Shown piece by piece: positions 1 to 5,348 of a stretch of 6,819 bases of DNA. Numbering within the stretch: position 1 is the first letter of the stretch; each line of letters begins with the position of its first letter. The position numbers and the translations under genes are program-made. Source of the DNA: Candidatus Bathyarchaeota archaeon CG07_land_8_20_14_0_80_47_9 (lineage in GTDB: Archaea; Thermoproteota; Bathyarchaeia; Bathyarchaeales; Bathycorpusculaceae); contig PEWI01000135.1 of the NCBI GenBank assembly GCA_002779555.1, positions 1 to 6,819 on the forward strand, in the 5' to 3' direction. The notes under the pieces are model-generated. The model saw nothing but the letters and a program-made list of their open reading frames with translations. It was not told the DNA's origin and ran no database searches.

Positions 1-82
1 TCATAGCCACGTGTATTTAGGACTTTTTAAACTCAGCGGTCGGTACTCAGAAACCGTTGTCTTATCTTTCTTTCCTAGACCG

Positions 83-96
83 TAATATTAATAAAT
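83..96 (+). promoter_or_regulatory. Candidate TATA region for psmB-aCPSF1
   Basis: TAATATTAATAAAT is the most AT-rich stretch upstream of psmB. Initiation about 25 bp downstream (near 115) would give a leader of about 60 nt that contains a TACTTC/GAAGTA hairpin (121-137, five-base loop) and the GGGAG ribosome-binding site. I see no gene in 1-174. On the minus strand, a TTTAAA-type box at 24-32 lies about 24 bp from an ATG at positions 4-2, which could begin a leaderless gene running off the left edge. Confidence 0.35.
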
Positions 97-174
97 CTCA
101 TGGTCATAATTACATGATGCTACTTCCTTGCGAAGTAATTCCGCGACGCGTTTAGGTTTTGGGAGAAATACGAA

Positions 175-813
175 ATGATAGATAATGATGCAGTAAACCG
201 ATTAGTGTTGAAAGGCACCACTACGTTAGGTGTTGTGTGTAAAGACGGTGTGATACTGGCTTCAGATACTCGTGTGACTATGGGTTTCTACGTGGCTCAC
301 AAGTACGGCAAGAAAGTGTACAAGATTGATGACCACTTGGCCATGACTATCGCTGGAACACTTGCTGATGCTCAGAGAGCCGTTGACATATTGACGGTTA
401 ATGCACAGCTTTACAAGATAAACCTCGGTCGCCCTCTGCCTGTGAGTTCAGCCGCGAGATTGATTGCAAACCTGCTGTTCTCCGCTCGATACGTGCCGTT
501 TATGACCCAAGTCTTGGTAGGCGGCGTCGACGACACCGGACCACATGTATTCAACTTGGATCCATTCGGCAGCCTCACAGAGGAAAAGTCGGTTTCCACT
601 GGTTCTGGTTCGCCTATAGTCTACGGCATTCTCGAAGACAAGTACAAAGAGGACATGTCAGTCAAGGAGCTCTTGCCAGTAGTTGTCAAAGCCGTGAATG
701 CTGCTATGAAGCGGGATTCAGCAAGTGGCGACAGTTACAACGTTGCGGTGATAGACAACAAGGGTTATCGGGAGTTAACTGAAAAGGAGAAGAAACAGCT
801 TCTCGTAGGTTAA
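175..813 (+). CDS. psmB: Archaeal proteasome beta subunit (20S core, N-terminal Thr hydrolase)
   Basis: This is the catalytic beta subunit of the archaeal 20S proteasome, which degrades unfolded and targeted proteins in the cytoplasm. The 212-residue product has a short propeptide (residues 1-14) ending in LKG, followed by the TTTLGV signature. Autocleavage should therefore occur at G14/T15, leaving T15 as the nucleophile. D31 (in ASDTRVT) and K47 sit where the family has catalytic Asp17 and Lys33. The SGSG turn (from S144) and D181-S-A-S184-G match the conserved 129/166/169 region with a one-residue offset. Length is normal for the family. The ATG is preceded by GGGAG at 161-165, nine bases upstream. 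It ends 13 bp before the aCPSF1 gene, so co-transcription is likely. Only one beta subunit and no alpha subunit lie in the window. Confidence 0.97.
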   Translation: MIDNDAVNRLVLKGTTTLGVVCKDGVILASDTRVTMGFYVAHKYGKKVYKIDDHLAMTIAGTLADAQRAVDILTVNAQLYKINLGRPLPVSSAARLIANLLFSARYVPFMTQVLVGGVDDTGPHVFNLDPFGSLTEEKSVSTGSGSPIVYGILEDKYKEDMSVKELLPVVVKAVNAAMKRDSASGDSYNVAVIDNKGYRELTEKEKKQLLVG

Positions 814-826
814 GGAAGTTTAAGTC

Positions 827-2746
827 GTGCCACCGAACTCTGACAGGGATAAGATAGAAATTAGTCAGTACATTCTGGGTCATGTGCCGAAAGAGGCTGA
901 GGTGACTAGGATCGAGTATGAAGGCTCGACCCTTGCAGTCTACACGAAGAAACCGGAGATCTTGGTTTCACAAAGCAACTTGGTCGCCGACATCGTCAAC
1001 GTAATCAGGAAGAGAATCGTCATACGCTCAGATCCGTCAGTGAGGCTTCCTGAAAACGACGCAGAAAGAATAGCGCGTGAGATAATCTCACCTGAAGCTG
1101 AAGTGACGGAAATAAATTTTGATCCAAGCCTCGGAGAAATAATTGTTGACGCCAAGAAACCAGGATTGGTTATTGGAAAAAACGGTGCAGTTTTGCAGGA
1201 GATCATAAGGCGGACTAAGTGGCGTCCACGCGTATTGAGAAGCCCTCCATTGCGTTCCAAGATAATAACTCACATGCGGCATTACCTTCATTCTGAGAGC
1301 AAGGACAGAGAGAGGATACTTCGCGCGATAGGTGAAAGAATTTTCAGACCTAAGACCTTCGACGTTGGAGACGTACGGCTCACCACCTTGGGGGCATGCC
1401 AAGAGGTCGGAAGGTCAGCCTTTCTCCTTCAGACTAGAGAAAGCAGCGTGCTGTTGGATTGCGGCATCAACCCAGGTTCTTCCAGGCCTTTCGAGGCTTT
1501 TCCAAGATTCGACAATCCTGCGTTTGAGCTTGAGTCCTTGGATGCCGTGATCATAAGCCATGCTCATCTTGACCACTGCGGTCTGCTGCCGTTCCTCTTC
1601 AAGTACGGTTATGACGGCCCAGTCTACTGTTCTGCGCCTACTTCGAGCATGATGACTTTGCTTCAGCTGGATTACTTGGATGTTGCTGGCAAGCAAGGCG
1701 TAACGCCGCACTATGATCAGAAGGATGTTCGTGAATGTGTTCTCCACACAATACCATTGCGGCACGGCGTTGTGACGGACATAGCTCCAGACATTCGTCT
1801 AACATTGCATAATGCGGGTCACATTTTGGGCTCTTCGATGGCGCATCTGCACATAGGCGAAGGCCTGCACAACATCGTGTACACTGGCGACTACAAGTAT
1901 GCCAGAACTATGCTGCTGGAAGCGGCGACAACCGAGTTTCCGAGAGTGGAAACGATCATAACAGAATGCACCTATGGCGGCCCAGATGACATCATGCCTT
2001 CGCGGGTTGAGGCTGAAGAACGCTTGACAGCGATTGTGAACGAAACTCTTGAGCGCAAGGGAAAGGTCTTGATTCCTGTGCCAGCAGTAGGCAGGGCCCA
2101 AGAGATAATGCTTATTCTTGACGGCTACATGCGACGGGGGTTGATGAAGGAAGCGCCAGTGTTCATCGAGGGCATGATTTCCGAGGCAACAGCTATACAC
2201 ACTGCTTATCCTGAATACTTGGGCAGAGAGGTGCGTCACAGCATACTTCACGAGGAGATCAATCCCTTCCAGTCAGACTACTTCACAGTTGTGGAGCATC
2301 CAAGCGTCAGGCAAGAAGTGATAGACGGTGAACCGTGCATCATCATGGCCACTTCTGGAATGCTCGAAGGCGGGCCTGTAATAGAGTATTTCAAGAGCTT
2401 AGCAGATGACGAAAAAAACACCATGATCTTCGTGAGCTATCAGATTGAAGGCACCATGGGAAGGAGAGTGCAGAAGGGCCTCAACGAGGTCACGATGATG
2501 GGCAATGACGGCAAACTTGACATTGTGAAAGTCAGGCTGCGTGTAGAATCAATTGAAGGCTTTTCAGGCCACTCGGACAGGCGACAGCTAATCAACTACT
2601 TGACTCACCTTCAGCCGAAGCCTGAAAGAGTCATCGTGTGCCATGGAGAAAGGGCAAAATGCCTCGGCATGGCAAACTTCCTCCAGAGAAGATGTGAACT
2701 TCAAGCGTTTGCGCCGTCAGTGATGGAGACTTTCAGGCTGCTGTAG
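827..2746 (+). CDS. KH-domain beta-CASP ribonuclease aCPSF1 / FttA (archaeal transcription termination factor)
   Basis: This is the archaeal homologue of CPSF73. The family contains an RNA endonuclease/5'-3' exonuclease that acts as the general transcription termination factor, cutting at U-rich 3' ends. The 639 residues comprise two N-terminal KH-type domains (about 1-150, with GxxG at G117-K-N-G120), then a metallo-beta-lactamase fold split by a beta-CASP domain. Metal-site motifs are intact: LLDCG, H245-A-H-L-D249-H250, H332 (NAGHILGS), D355 (TGDYKY), E380 (TECTYG, motif A), H582 (FSGHSD, motif B) and H606 (CHGE, motif C). Length matches full-size aCPSF1. The start is GTG; the first in-frame Met is only near residue 152, inside the conserved region. 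GGAAG at 814-818 can serve as ribosome-binding site. It lies 13 bp downstream of psmB, an arrangement known from other archaea (for example MJ1237-MJ1236). Its last 14 bp overlap the opposing sepF gene. Confidence 0.97.
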   Translation: MPPNSDRDKIEISQYILGHVPKEAEVTRIEYEGSTLAVYTKKPEILVSQSNLVADIVNVIRKRIVIRSDPSVRLPENDAERIAREIISPEAEVTEINFDPSLGEIIVDAKKPGLVIGKNGAVLQEIIRRTKWRPRVLRSPPLRSKIITHMRHYLHSESKDRERILRAIGERIFRPKTFDVGDVRLTTLGACQEVGRSAFLLQTRESSVLLDCGINPGSSRPFEAFPRFDNPAFELESLDAVIISHAHLDHCGLLPFLFKYGYDGPVYCSAPTSSMMTLLQLDYLDVAGKQGVTPHYDQKDVRECVLHTIPLRHGVVTDIAPDIRLTLHNAGHILGSSMAHLHIGEGLHNIVYTGDYKYARTMLLEAATTEFPRVETIITECTYGGPDDIMPSRVEAEERLTAIVNETLERKGKVLIPVPAVGRAQEIMLILDGYMRRGLMKEAPVFIEGMISEATAIHTAYPEYLGREVRHSILHEEINPFQSDYFTVVEHPSVRQEVIDGEPCIIMATSGMLEGGPVIEYFKSLADDEKNTMIFVSYQIEGTMGRRVQKGLNEVTMMGNDGKLDIVKVRLRVESIEGFSGHSDRRQLINYLTHLQPKPERVIVCHGERAKCLGMANFLQRRCELQAFAPSVMETFRLL

Positions 2747-3107
2747 GTATAGGCTCGTTTGAAACTGGCGTTTTTTCCCGCCAAATCTTCACGCCTGGGG
2801 GGCAGATGACCACCCTTTCCTCGCCAAGTCTTGCAATGTCTCCGCCAACCGAGTCGGCGAACTCGCACAGCTCGTTTACTGCGCGTTTGACGTCATCAAG
2901 GCTCTTGTTTGCGAGAGGAGTGATCCTGAGAATCAAGATGTTCCCAGAGTTCACTTCGTTCTTGACACCGTCCAACTCAGCCAAGTCGCGGAGAGGCATG
3001 GCTTTCAAATAAGTCTTGCCAGAGGCACCTTTAACCTCGATTTCCTTTTCTTCCTTCTTGGATTTGCGGAGTATACCGCCTAAACCTGGCAAACTTCTCT
3101 CCGACAC
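2733..3107 (-). CDS. sepF: Archaeal SepF, FtsZ membrane anchor for cell division
   Basis: Archaeal SepF binds FtsZ and tethers the division ring to the membrane. The 124-residue product starts with a short hydrophobic/basic stretch (LPGLGGILRK, residues 6-15) that could be the amphipathic membrane-targeting helix. A charged linker follows, then the globular SepF domain (about 33-110) with KAMPLRDL (35-42), SGNILILRITPLA (54-66), a helix around VKRAVNELCEF (73-83), GGDIARLGEERVVI (88-101) and PPGVKIW (103-109). Length is typical of archaeal SepF. The start is GTG at 3107. No ATG lies in frame nearby, and a nearby ATG (from 3112) is out of frame. There is no clear Shine-Dalgarno, but a TATA-like box lies about 25 bp upstream, so the mRNA is probably leaderless. 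No ftsZ lies nearby. The 3' end overlaps aCPSF1 tail to tail. Confidence 0.93.
   Translation of the reverse strand: MSERSLPGLGGILRKSKKEEKEIEVKGASGKTYLKAMPLRDLAELDGVKNEVNSGNILILRITPLANKSLDDVKRAVNELCEFADSVGGDIARLGEERVVICPPGVKIWREKTPVSNEPIPTAA
2766..2783 (+). terminator. U6-containing dyad 20 nt past the aCPSF1 stop, inside sepF
   Basis: TGGCG (2766-2770) and CGCCA (2779-2783) flank an 8-base loop that starts with six T residues (2771-2776). In the aCPSF1 sense direction this gives a U6 tract 25-30 nt after the stop. On the other strand it encodes part of the sepF C terminus (WREKT). A U-tract terminator for psmB-aCPSF1 is possible; it may equally be a coding coincidence. Confidence 0.35.
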
Positions 3108-3126
3108 ACCATTATTTACTCTTCTA

Positions 3127-3137
3127 GAGTTTAAGTT
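3127..3137 (-). promoter_or_regulatory. TATA-like box for sepF
   Basis: On the minus strand an AACTTAAACT-type AT-rich element is centred near 3132, about 25 bp upstream of the GTG at 3107. That is the usual TATA-to-start distance of an archaeal promoter and places initiation on the start codon itself. The lack of a ribosome-binding site fits a leaderless transcript. Positional inference only. Confidence 0.45.
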
Positions 3138-3141
3138 TTTC

Positions 3142-3336
3142 TTAATTCTGCATTTGAATATGCGATAGGAATTTGGCAGCTAGAGGGTTTTGAGGATCAG
3201 AGGTTTGAATTTTGGGTTCATTTTCCACTTTTAAGCCGTATTTGGCAACATTTCGGCCTGATCTTTCAGCAACATTATCGCAGGTGAGGTTCAAGCGCTT
3301 GGCGTGCGTATATTCCCTCAGTATCTGATCTAGCAA
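3142..3336 (-). CDS. Doubtful small ORF (64 codons, TTG start)
   Basis: I do not recognise this product. The frame encodes a mixed-charge peptide including DNVAERSGRNVAKYGLKVEN, with no Cys pair, membrane segment or signal peptide. The only usable start is TTG at 3336; a TGA lies three codons upstream, so the frame cannot be extended. I see no convincing ribosome-binding site. Amino-acid composition is plausible for a real protein, and the frame lies between the PUA gene and the sepF promoter in the same orientation. It could be a small gene, the 3' remnant of a decayed one, or chance. The local sequence (3121-3240) is AT-richer than the neighbouring genes. Confidence 0.22.
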   Translation of the reverse strand: MLDQILREYTHAKRLNLTCDNVAERSGRNVAKYGLKVENEPKIQTSDPQNPLAAKFLSHIQMQN

Positions 3337-3339
3337 CGT

Positions 3340-3563
3340 GTGTCTTCAGCATTCATCCGGTGTTCGTAGGCAAGCGGTTCGTAGCTATCTTGGCGGTTGG
3401 CATGCATGGGGCTGAGAGATCTGATATCCCATCGAAATGTGCTGTTGAGTCCAGGAACCTTGGTTAGGTTCTGCTTTTGATGTGAGAAAGCATGCGGCTC
3501 GGGGCGGTGAATGTAAACGCATGCTAGCGTGTTGTTGTCTCTTCCGCCGTTTTCCTCGTTTCA
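3340..3563. other. Unexplained non-coding block with inverted and direct repeats
   Basis: Between the doubtful ORF and the PUA gene I find no convincing gene on either strand. The block is about 50% G+C (91 of 180 bases by hand count for 3361-3540), clearly above the adjoining 3121-3240 (about 37%). It contains an 8-bp perfect inverted repeat (AGCATGCG 3489-3496, CGCATGCT 3518-3525, 21-nt loop) and a GAACC/GGTTC hairpin with a 7-nt loop near 3455-3471. It also has a direct repeat GTTCGTAG (3362-3369 and 3377-3384) and three GCATGC palindromes within 125 bp. It matches no tRNA, SRP RNA or RNase P consensus that I can recognise. A structured RNA or a decayed gene are both possible. Confidence 0.4.
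3489..3525. repeat. 8-bp perfect inverted repeat, 21-nt loop
   Basis: AGCATGCG (3489-3496) is the exact reverse complement of CGCATGCT (3518-3525). It lies 39-75 nt past the stop of the minus-strand PUA gene, so it could fold as a 3'-end hairpin of that mRNA or be part of an unannotated RNA. No U-run follows on the minus strand. Confidence 0.5.
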
Positions 3564-4073
3564 TTAACCTTTAGCCGTGAATTCCTTGATGAAATTCCAT
3601 GTCTTGTCGCCTACGAAATGAACGTTCTTAATGACAATGCCCTGCTTGACTTTCCTCGCCTCTTCAGAATCGTATAGAACTTCCCCGACTCCTAGTGCCT
3701 TGCCGTGTTTTTCATCTACGACGAAGACAAAAGCTCCCCTCTTAAACTCCCCCTCATACCTCATGATGCCGGGCGCCATTACATTTGCTCCTTTGCACAC
3801 GTAGGGAACCGCTCCCATGTCAACAACAACCTTGGGGGCTACGGCAAAATACCCGTTGAAAACTAGGGTTGGATAAATGCTCTCTTCCTTCTTAGCTAAG
3901 AGCGGTTCACCGTTCAGCAGGAAGATTTCTGCAAAATCGGTTTCAACGACTTCAAAGTCAACCTTGCGCTTGAAGAACTGCTCCAAGTCAAGCCCAAGTC
4001 TTTCCGAAGCCTTGGTTAGCAATGCTTTTGCCTCTCTTTCTTTCAGAAAGTATCTTCTGTACTTTTCCGGCAT
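3564..4073 (-). CDS. PUA-domain RNA-binding protein, DUF1947/MCT-1-like
   Basis: This 169-residue protein fits the archaeal family with an N-terminal DUF1947 domain and a C-terminal PUA domain, related to eukaryotic MCT-1/Tma20. Those relatives bind the small ribosomal subunit in translation initiation or re-initiation; the archaeal role is inferred. The N-terminal domain covers about residues 1-75 (helices rich in K/E/R, then a strand region around VDFEVVETDFAEIFLLNG). The PUA domain covers about 78-157, with PKVVVDMGAVPYVCKGANVMAPGI (80-103) as its hallmark, then VFVVDEKHGKALGVGE and the C-terminal HFVGDKTWNF. Length is normal. The ATG has GAGGT on the minus strand (4079-4083) five bases upstream, a strong start. 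It is divergent from the LSm-L37e pair, consistent with a shared translation theme. Confidence 0.88.
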   Translation of the reverse strand: MPEKYRRYFLKEREAKALLTKASERLGLDLEQFFKRKVDFEVVETDFAEIFLLNGEPLLAKKEESIYPTLVFNGYFAVAPKVVVDMGAVPYVCKGANVMAPGIMRYEGEFKRGAFVFVVDEKHGKALGVGEVLYDSEEARKVKQGIVIKNVHFVGDKTWNFIKEFTAKG

Positions 4074-4108
4074 GGTGTACCTCTCTTAGATAGGTTTAAA
4101 TGTGTAAG

Positions 4109-4120
4109 TTTAATATAAAA
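4109..4120. promoter_or_regulatory. Shared AT-rich TATA element between divergent PUA and LSm genes
   Basis: TTTAATATAAAA reads as a TATA box in both directions (TTTTATATTAAA on the minus strand). Its centre near 4115 is about 37 bp from the LSm ATG and about 42 bp from the PUA ATG. Initiation about 25 bp away would give short leaders in both directions. On the PUA side the leader (about 17 nt) would include its GAGGT ribosome-binding site; on the LSm side the transcript would start at or just before GAGGT (4140-4144). A second AT box, GGTTTAAAT at 4093-4101, could drive a leaderless PUA transcript instead. Confidence 0.55.
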
Positions 4121-4151
4121 GGCGTGAAAGTATAGGTTTGAGGTTTCAAAA

Positions 4152-4379
4152 ATGAGCGAAATGACAACTGAAATCCTTGAGCAGAACCTCGGAAGAATCG
4201 TGCTTGTGCGACTGAAGGGCGGAAAGAGTCTACGCGGCAAACTGAAGGGATTTGACCAACACCTGAACTTGGTTCTGGAAGAGACGGAAGACAACACAGC
4301 CTCTGACAACGTGAGAAAGTTGGGCATGATAATCGTTCGCGGCGACAACGTTGTTCTGATTTCGCCGCCGCCAAGGTGA
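4152..4379 (+). CDS. Sm-like archaeal protein (LSm)
   Basis: LSm proteins form a heptameric ring that binds U-rich RNA and acts in RNA metabolism. The 75-residue product has both Sm motifs. Sm1 (about 14-43) ends in KLKGFDQHLNLVLE, with the RNA-contacting D35, H37 and N39. Sm2 (about 58-71) contains IIVRGDNVVLIS, with R63, G64, D65 and N66. The size is that of a bare Sm fold with no extra domain. The ATG has GAGGT (4140-4144) seven bases upstream. Its TGA stop lies inside the AGGTGA that can serve as ribosome-binding site for the L37e gene, so the two are probably co-transcribed and translationally coupled. The LSm-L37e pair is a conserved archaeal arrangement. Confidence 0.96.
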   Translation: MSEMTTEILEQNLGRIVLVRLKGGKSLRGKLKGFDQHLNLVLEETEDNTASDNVRKLGMIIVRGDNVVLISPPPR

Positions 4380-4385
4380 CAACTT

Positions 4386-4574
4386 TTGGGAAAGGGAACG
4401 CCCTCCTTCGGCAAGCGCGCCGGCAAGCCAGTTCATATCAAGTGCAGGCGATGCGGAAGAAGAGCGTACAACCTGAGAAAGAAACGTTGCGCAGCCTGCG
4501 GCTACGGCGAAACCGCAGCCATCAGGACTTACTCGTGGCAGACTAAGAACGTTCACAGAGAAAGAGTGCGCTAA
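4386..4574 (+). CDS. rpl37e: Large-subunit ribosomal protein L37e (eL37)
   Basis: A small zinc-binding protein of the 50S subunit that contacts rRNA. The 62 residues match the family from the first residue: MGKGTPSFGKR, then a zinc ribbon C20-R-R-C23 and C35-A-A-C38 separated by the conserved AYNLRKKR segment, then RTYSWQ. The start is TTG at 4386. The family always begins MGKGTPS or similar, so this start is well supported despite the rare codon. AGGTGA (4374-4379) lies six bases upstream and contains the LSm stop. The protein is very rich in Lys and Arg, as expected for an rRNA binder. It ends 12 bp before the opposing unknown gene. Confidence 0.95.
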   Translation: MGKGTPSFGKRAGKPVHIKCRRCGRRAYNLRKKRCAACGYGETAAIRTYSWQTKNVHRERVR

Positions 4575-4590
4575 AGCACTTGTTCTTTAT
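4565..4590 (+). terminator. Hairpin plus T-rich tail at the end of LSm-L37e
   Basis: AGTGC (4565-4569) pairs with GCACT (4576-4580); the six-base loop holds most of the L37e stop region. A T-rich run (TGTTCTTTATT) follows from 4581. The position between two convergent genes fits a transcription end. Archaeal termination relies mainly on the U-rich tract, so the hairpin may only stabilise the 3' end. Confidence 0.4.
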
Positions 4591-5201
4591 TGCGTTGATT
4601 GATAATATCCCTTGTCGACCTTGACGAAAATCAGCGGTCCCTTGCTTTGAGCTAGTTCTCTTGCCTTCCTCAGAGTGTTATTCATGACGCTCAGCACTTG
4701 TTCTTTTTCGTTGACGTATTCTTTGCTCTTTTCGTCGCCGAGCTCCATCTTCAGAAGGTTCTCCGCAAGAATTGATGTGCCGCAGATCTCTCCGTTTTTG
4801 ATGAGTGTTGACGTTATTACTTCCTGCATTTCCTGTCGGTTCGAAAGCTTTTCCCATAATGGCTCAGCGTTGTCAAGTATCTTCGTGACCTTGTTCCATC
4901 TTTTCGTGTTCTCGTTGCCTATGAGCAGTTTCACCCGTTCTTTCCACTTCCTGAGCCATATTCCCGTCCAGATGCTCAAGAACTCGTCCAGCTCAGTTGG
5001 GTTTTCGTTGAAGAAGCTTTCCAGTTTCTCCACAAGTTCGCATTCGTTTGCTTCTTTCCCAACAAGGTCCCAGTGAACCTTAAGATAGTTCGTCAGGTCT
5101 TGGCAGGCTATTTGGAGTACCTTGCGATCCGAACCCAAAACGTCCAGCATCGGGTTTTTGTCTTTGAGCTTTTCAGACAACAGGATTTCAATGAAGTTCA
5201 T
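4587..5201 (-). CDS. Hypothetical protein, tryptophan-rich and predicted all-helical
   Basis: I do not recognise a family for this 204-residue protein. It has no signal peptide or transmembrane segment, so it is probably cytoplasmic. The sequence is charged and looks mostly alpha-helical by eye, with six Trp residues (W44, W78, W82, W86, W102, W116). W78, W82 and W86 are spaced four apart within a WTGIWLRKW segment, so they would line one helix face. Cysteines are isolated (C33, C54, C140), with no metal-binding pair. The C terminus changes character to a possible strand (GPLIFVKVDKGYY, about residues 188-200). The start is secure: GGGAG on the minus strand (5207-5211) lies five bases from the ATG, with an AT-rich box upstream. 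It has its own promoter and converges on L37e. Length alone would allow a GINS-like protein, but I see no GINS motifs. Confidence 0.75.
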   Translation of the reverse strand: MNFIEILLSEKLKDKNPMLDVLGSDRKVLQIACQDLTNYLKVHWDLVGKEANECELVEKLESFFNENPTELDEFLSIWTGIWLRKWKERVKLLIGNENTKRWNKVTKILDNAEPLWEKLSNRQEMQEVITSTLIKNGEICGTSILAENLLKMELGDEKSKEYVNEKEQVLSVMNNTLRKARELAQSKGPLIFVKVDKGYYQSTQ

Positions 5202-5247
5202 AGGTACTCCCGTCTCGAAGCCTTCTCCAACTAAAACAAGACTGTGA

Positions 5248-5262
5248 AGTTTTAATTAAGCT
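5248..5262 (-). promoter_or_regulatory. TATA-like box for the hypothetical protein gene
   Basis: The minus strand carries CTTAATTAAAACT centred near 5255. Initiation about 25 bp downstream, near 5230, would give a leader of about 29 nt containing the GGGAG ribosome-binding site of the 5201 start. The element lies between this gene and the HAD gene, so the two minus-strand genes probably have separate promoters. Confidence 0.45.
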
Positions 5263-5333
5263 TTATTCGTAATGGCTTCTATAACTTTCTTCGATAATTT
5301 TCAGCCATATTACGGTTTTAGAAATATCCTAAG

Positions 5334-5348
5334 AGCCCTTTTCGGGCT
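5334..5348 (-). terminator. Hairpin directly after the HAD phosphatase stop
   Basis: AGCCC (5334-5338) and GGGCT (5344-5348) form a 5-bp stem with a 5-base loop immediately past the TAA of the minus-strand HAD gene. No clean U-run follows on the minus strand (it reads CTTAGGATATTTCT), so this is at best a weak terminator or a 3'-end stabiliser. Confidence 0.3.

Noticed and set aside
940..2251. Several long open frames antisense to or out of frame with aCPSF1
   Set aside because: They lie inside a gene with all catalytic motifs intact, are rich in unlikely residues, and lack ribosome-binding sites.
3400..3432. GGGGCTGAGAG followed by ATCTGATATCCC, resembling part of a TPP riboswitch (thi box)
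   Set aside because: The second conserved half (ACCUGAUCUGGAUAAUGCCAGCG-like) is missing, no thiamine gene follows on either strand, and the spacing is wrong.
3283..3470. Plus-strand open frame of about 59 codons (containing FVGKRFVAILAVGMHGAE)
   Set aside because: It has no start codon at its beginning, overlaps the doubtful minus-strand ORF, has no ribosome-binding site and matches nothing I know.
3340..3560. tRNA, SRP RNA, RNase P RNA or C/D box sRNA in the intergenic block
   Set aside because: No cloverleaf can be drawn around the GGTTCG at 3376-3381. The SRP helix 8 motif and the RNase P GGAGGAAAGUCC motif are absent on both strands, and no properly spaced C and D boxes are seen.
4587..5201. 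The orphan protein as a GINS subunit or other replication factor
   Set aside because: Length and helical character would allow it, but the GINS core and its C-terminal strand domain motifs are not recognisable.
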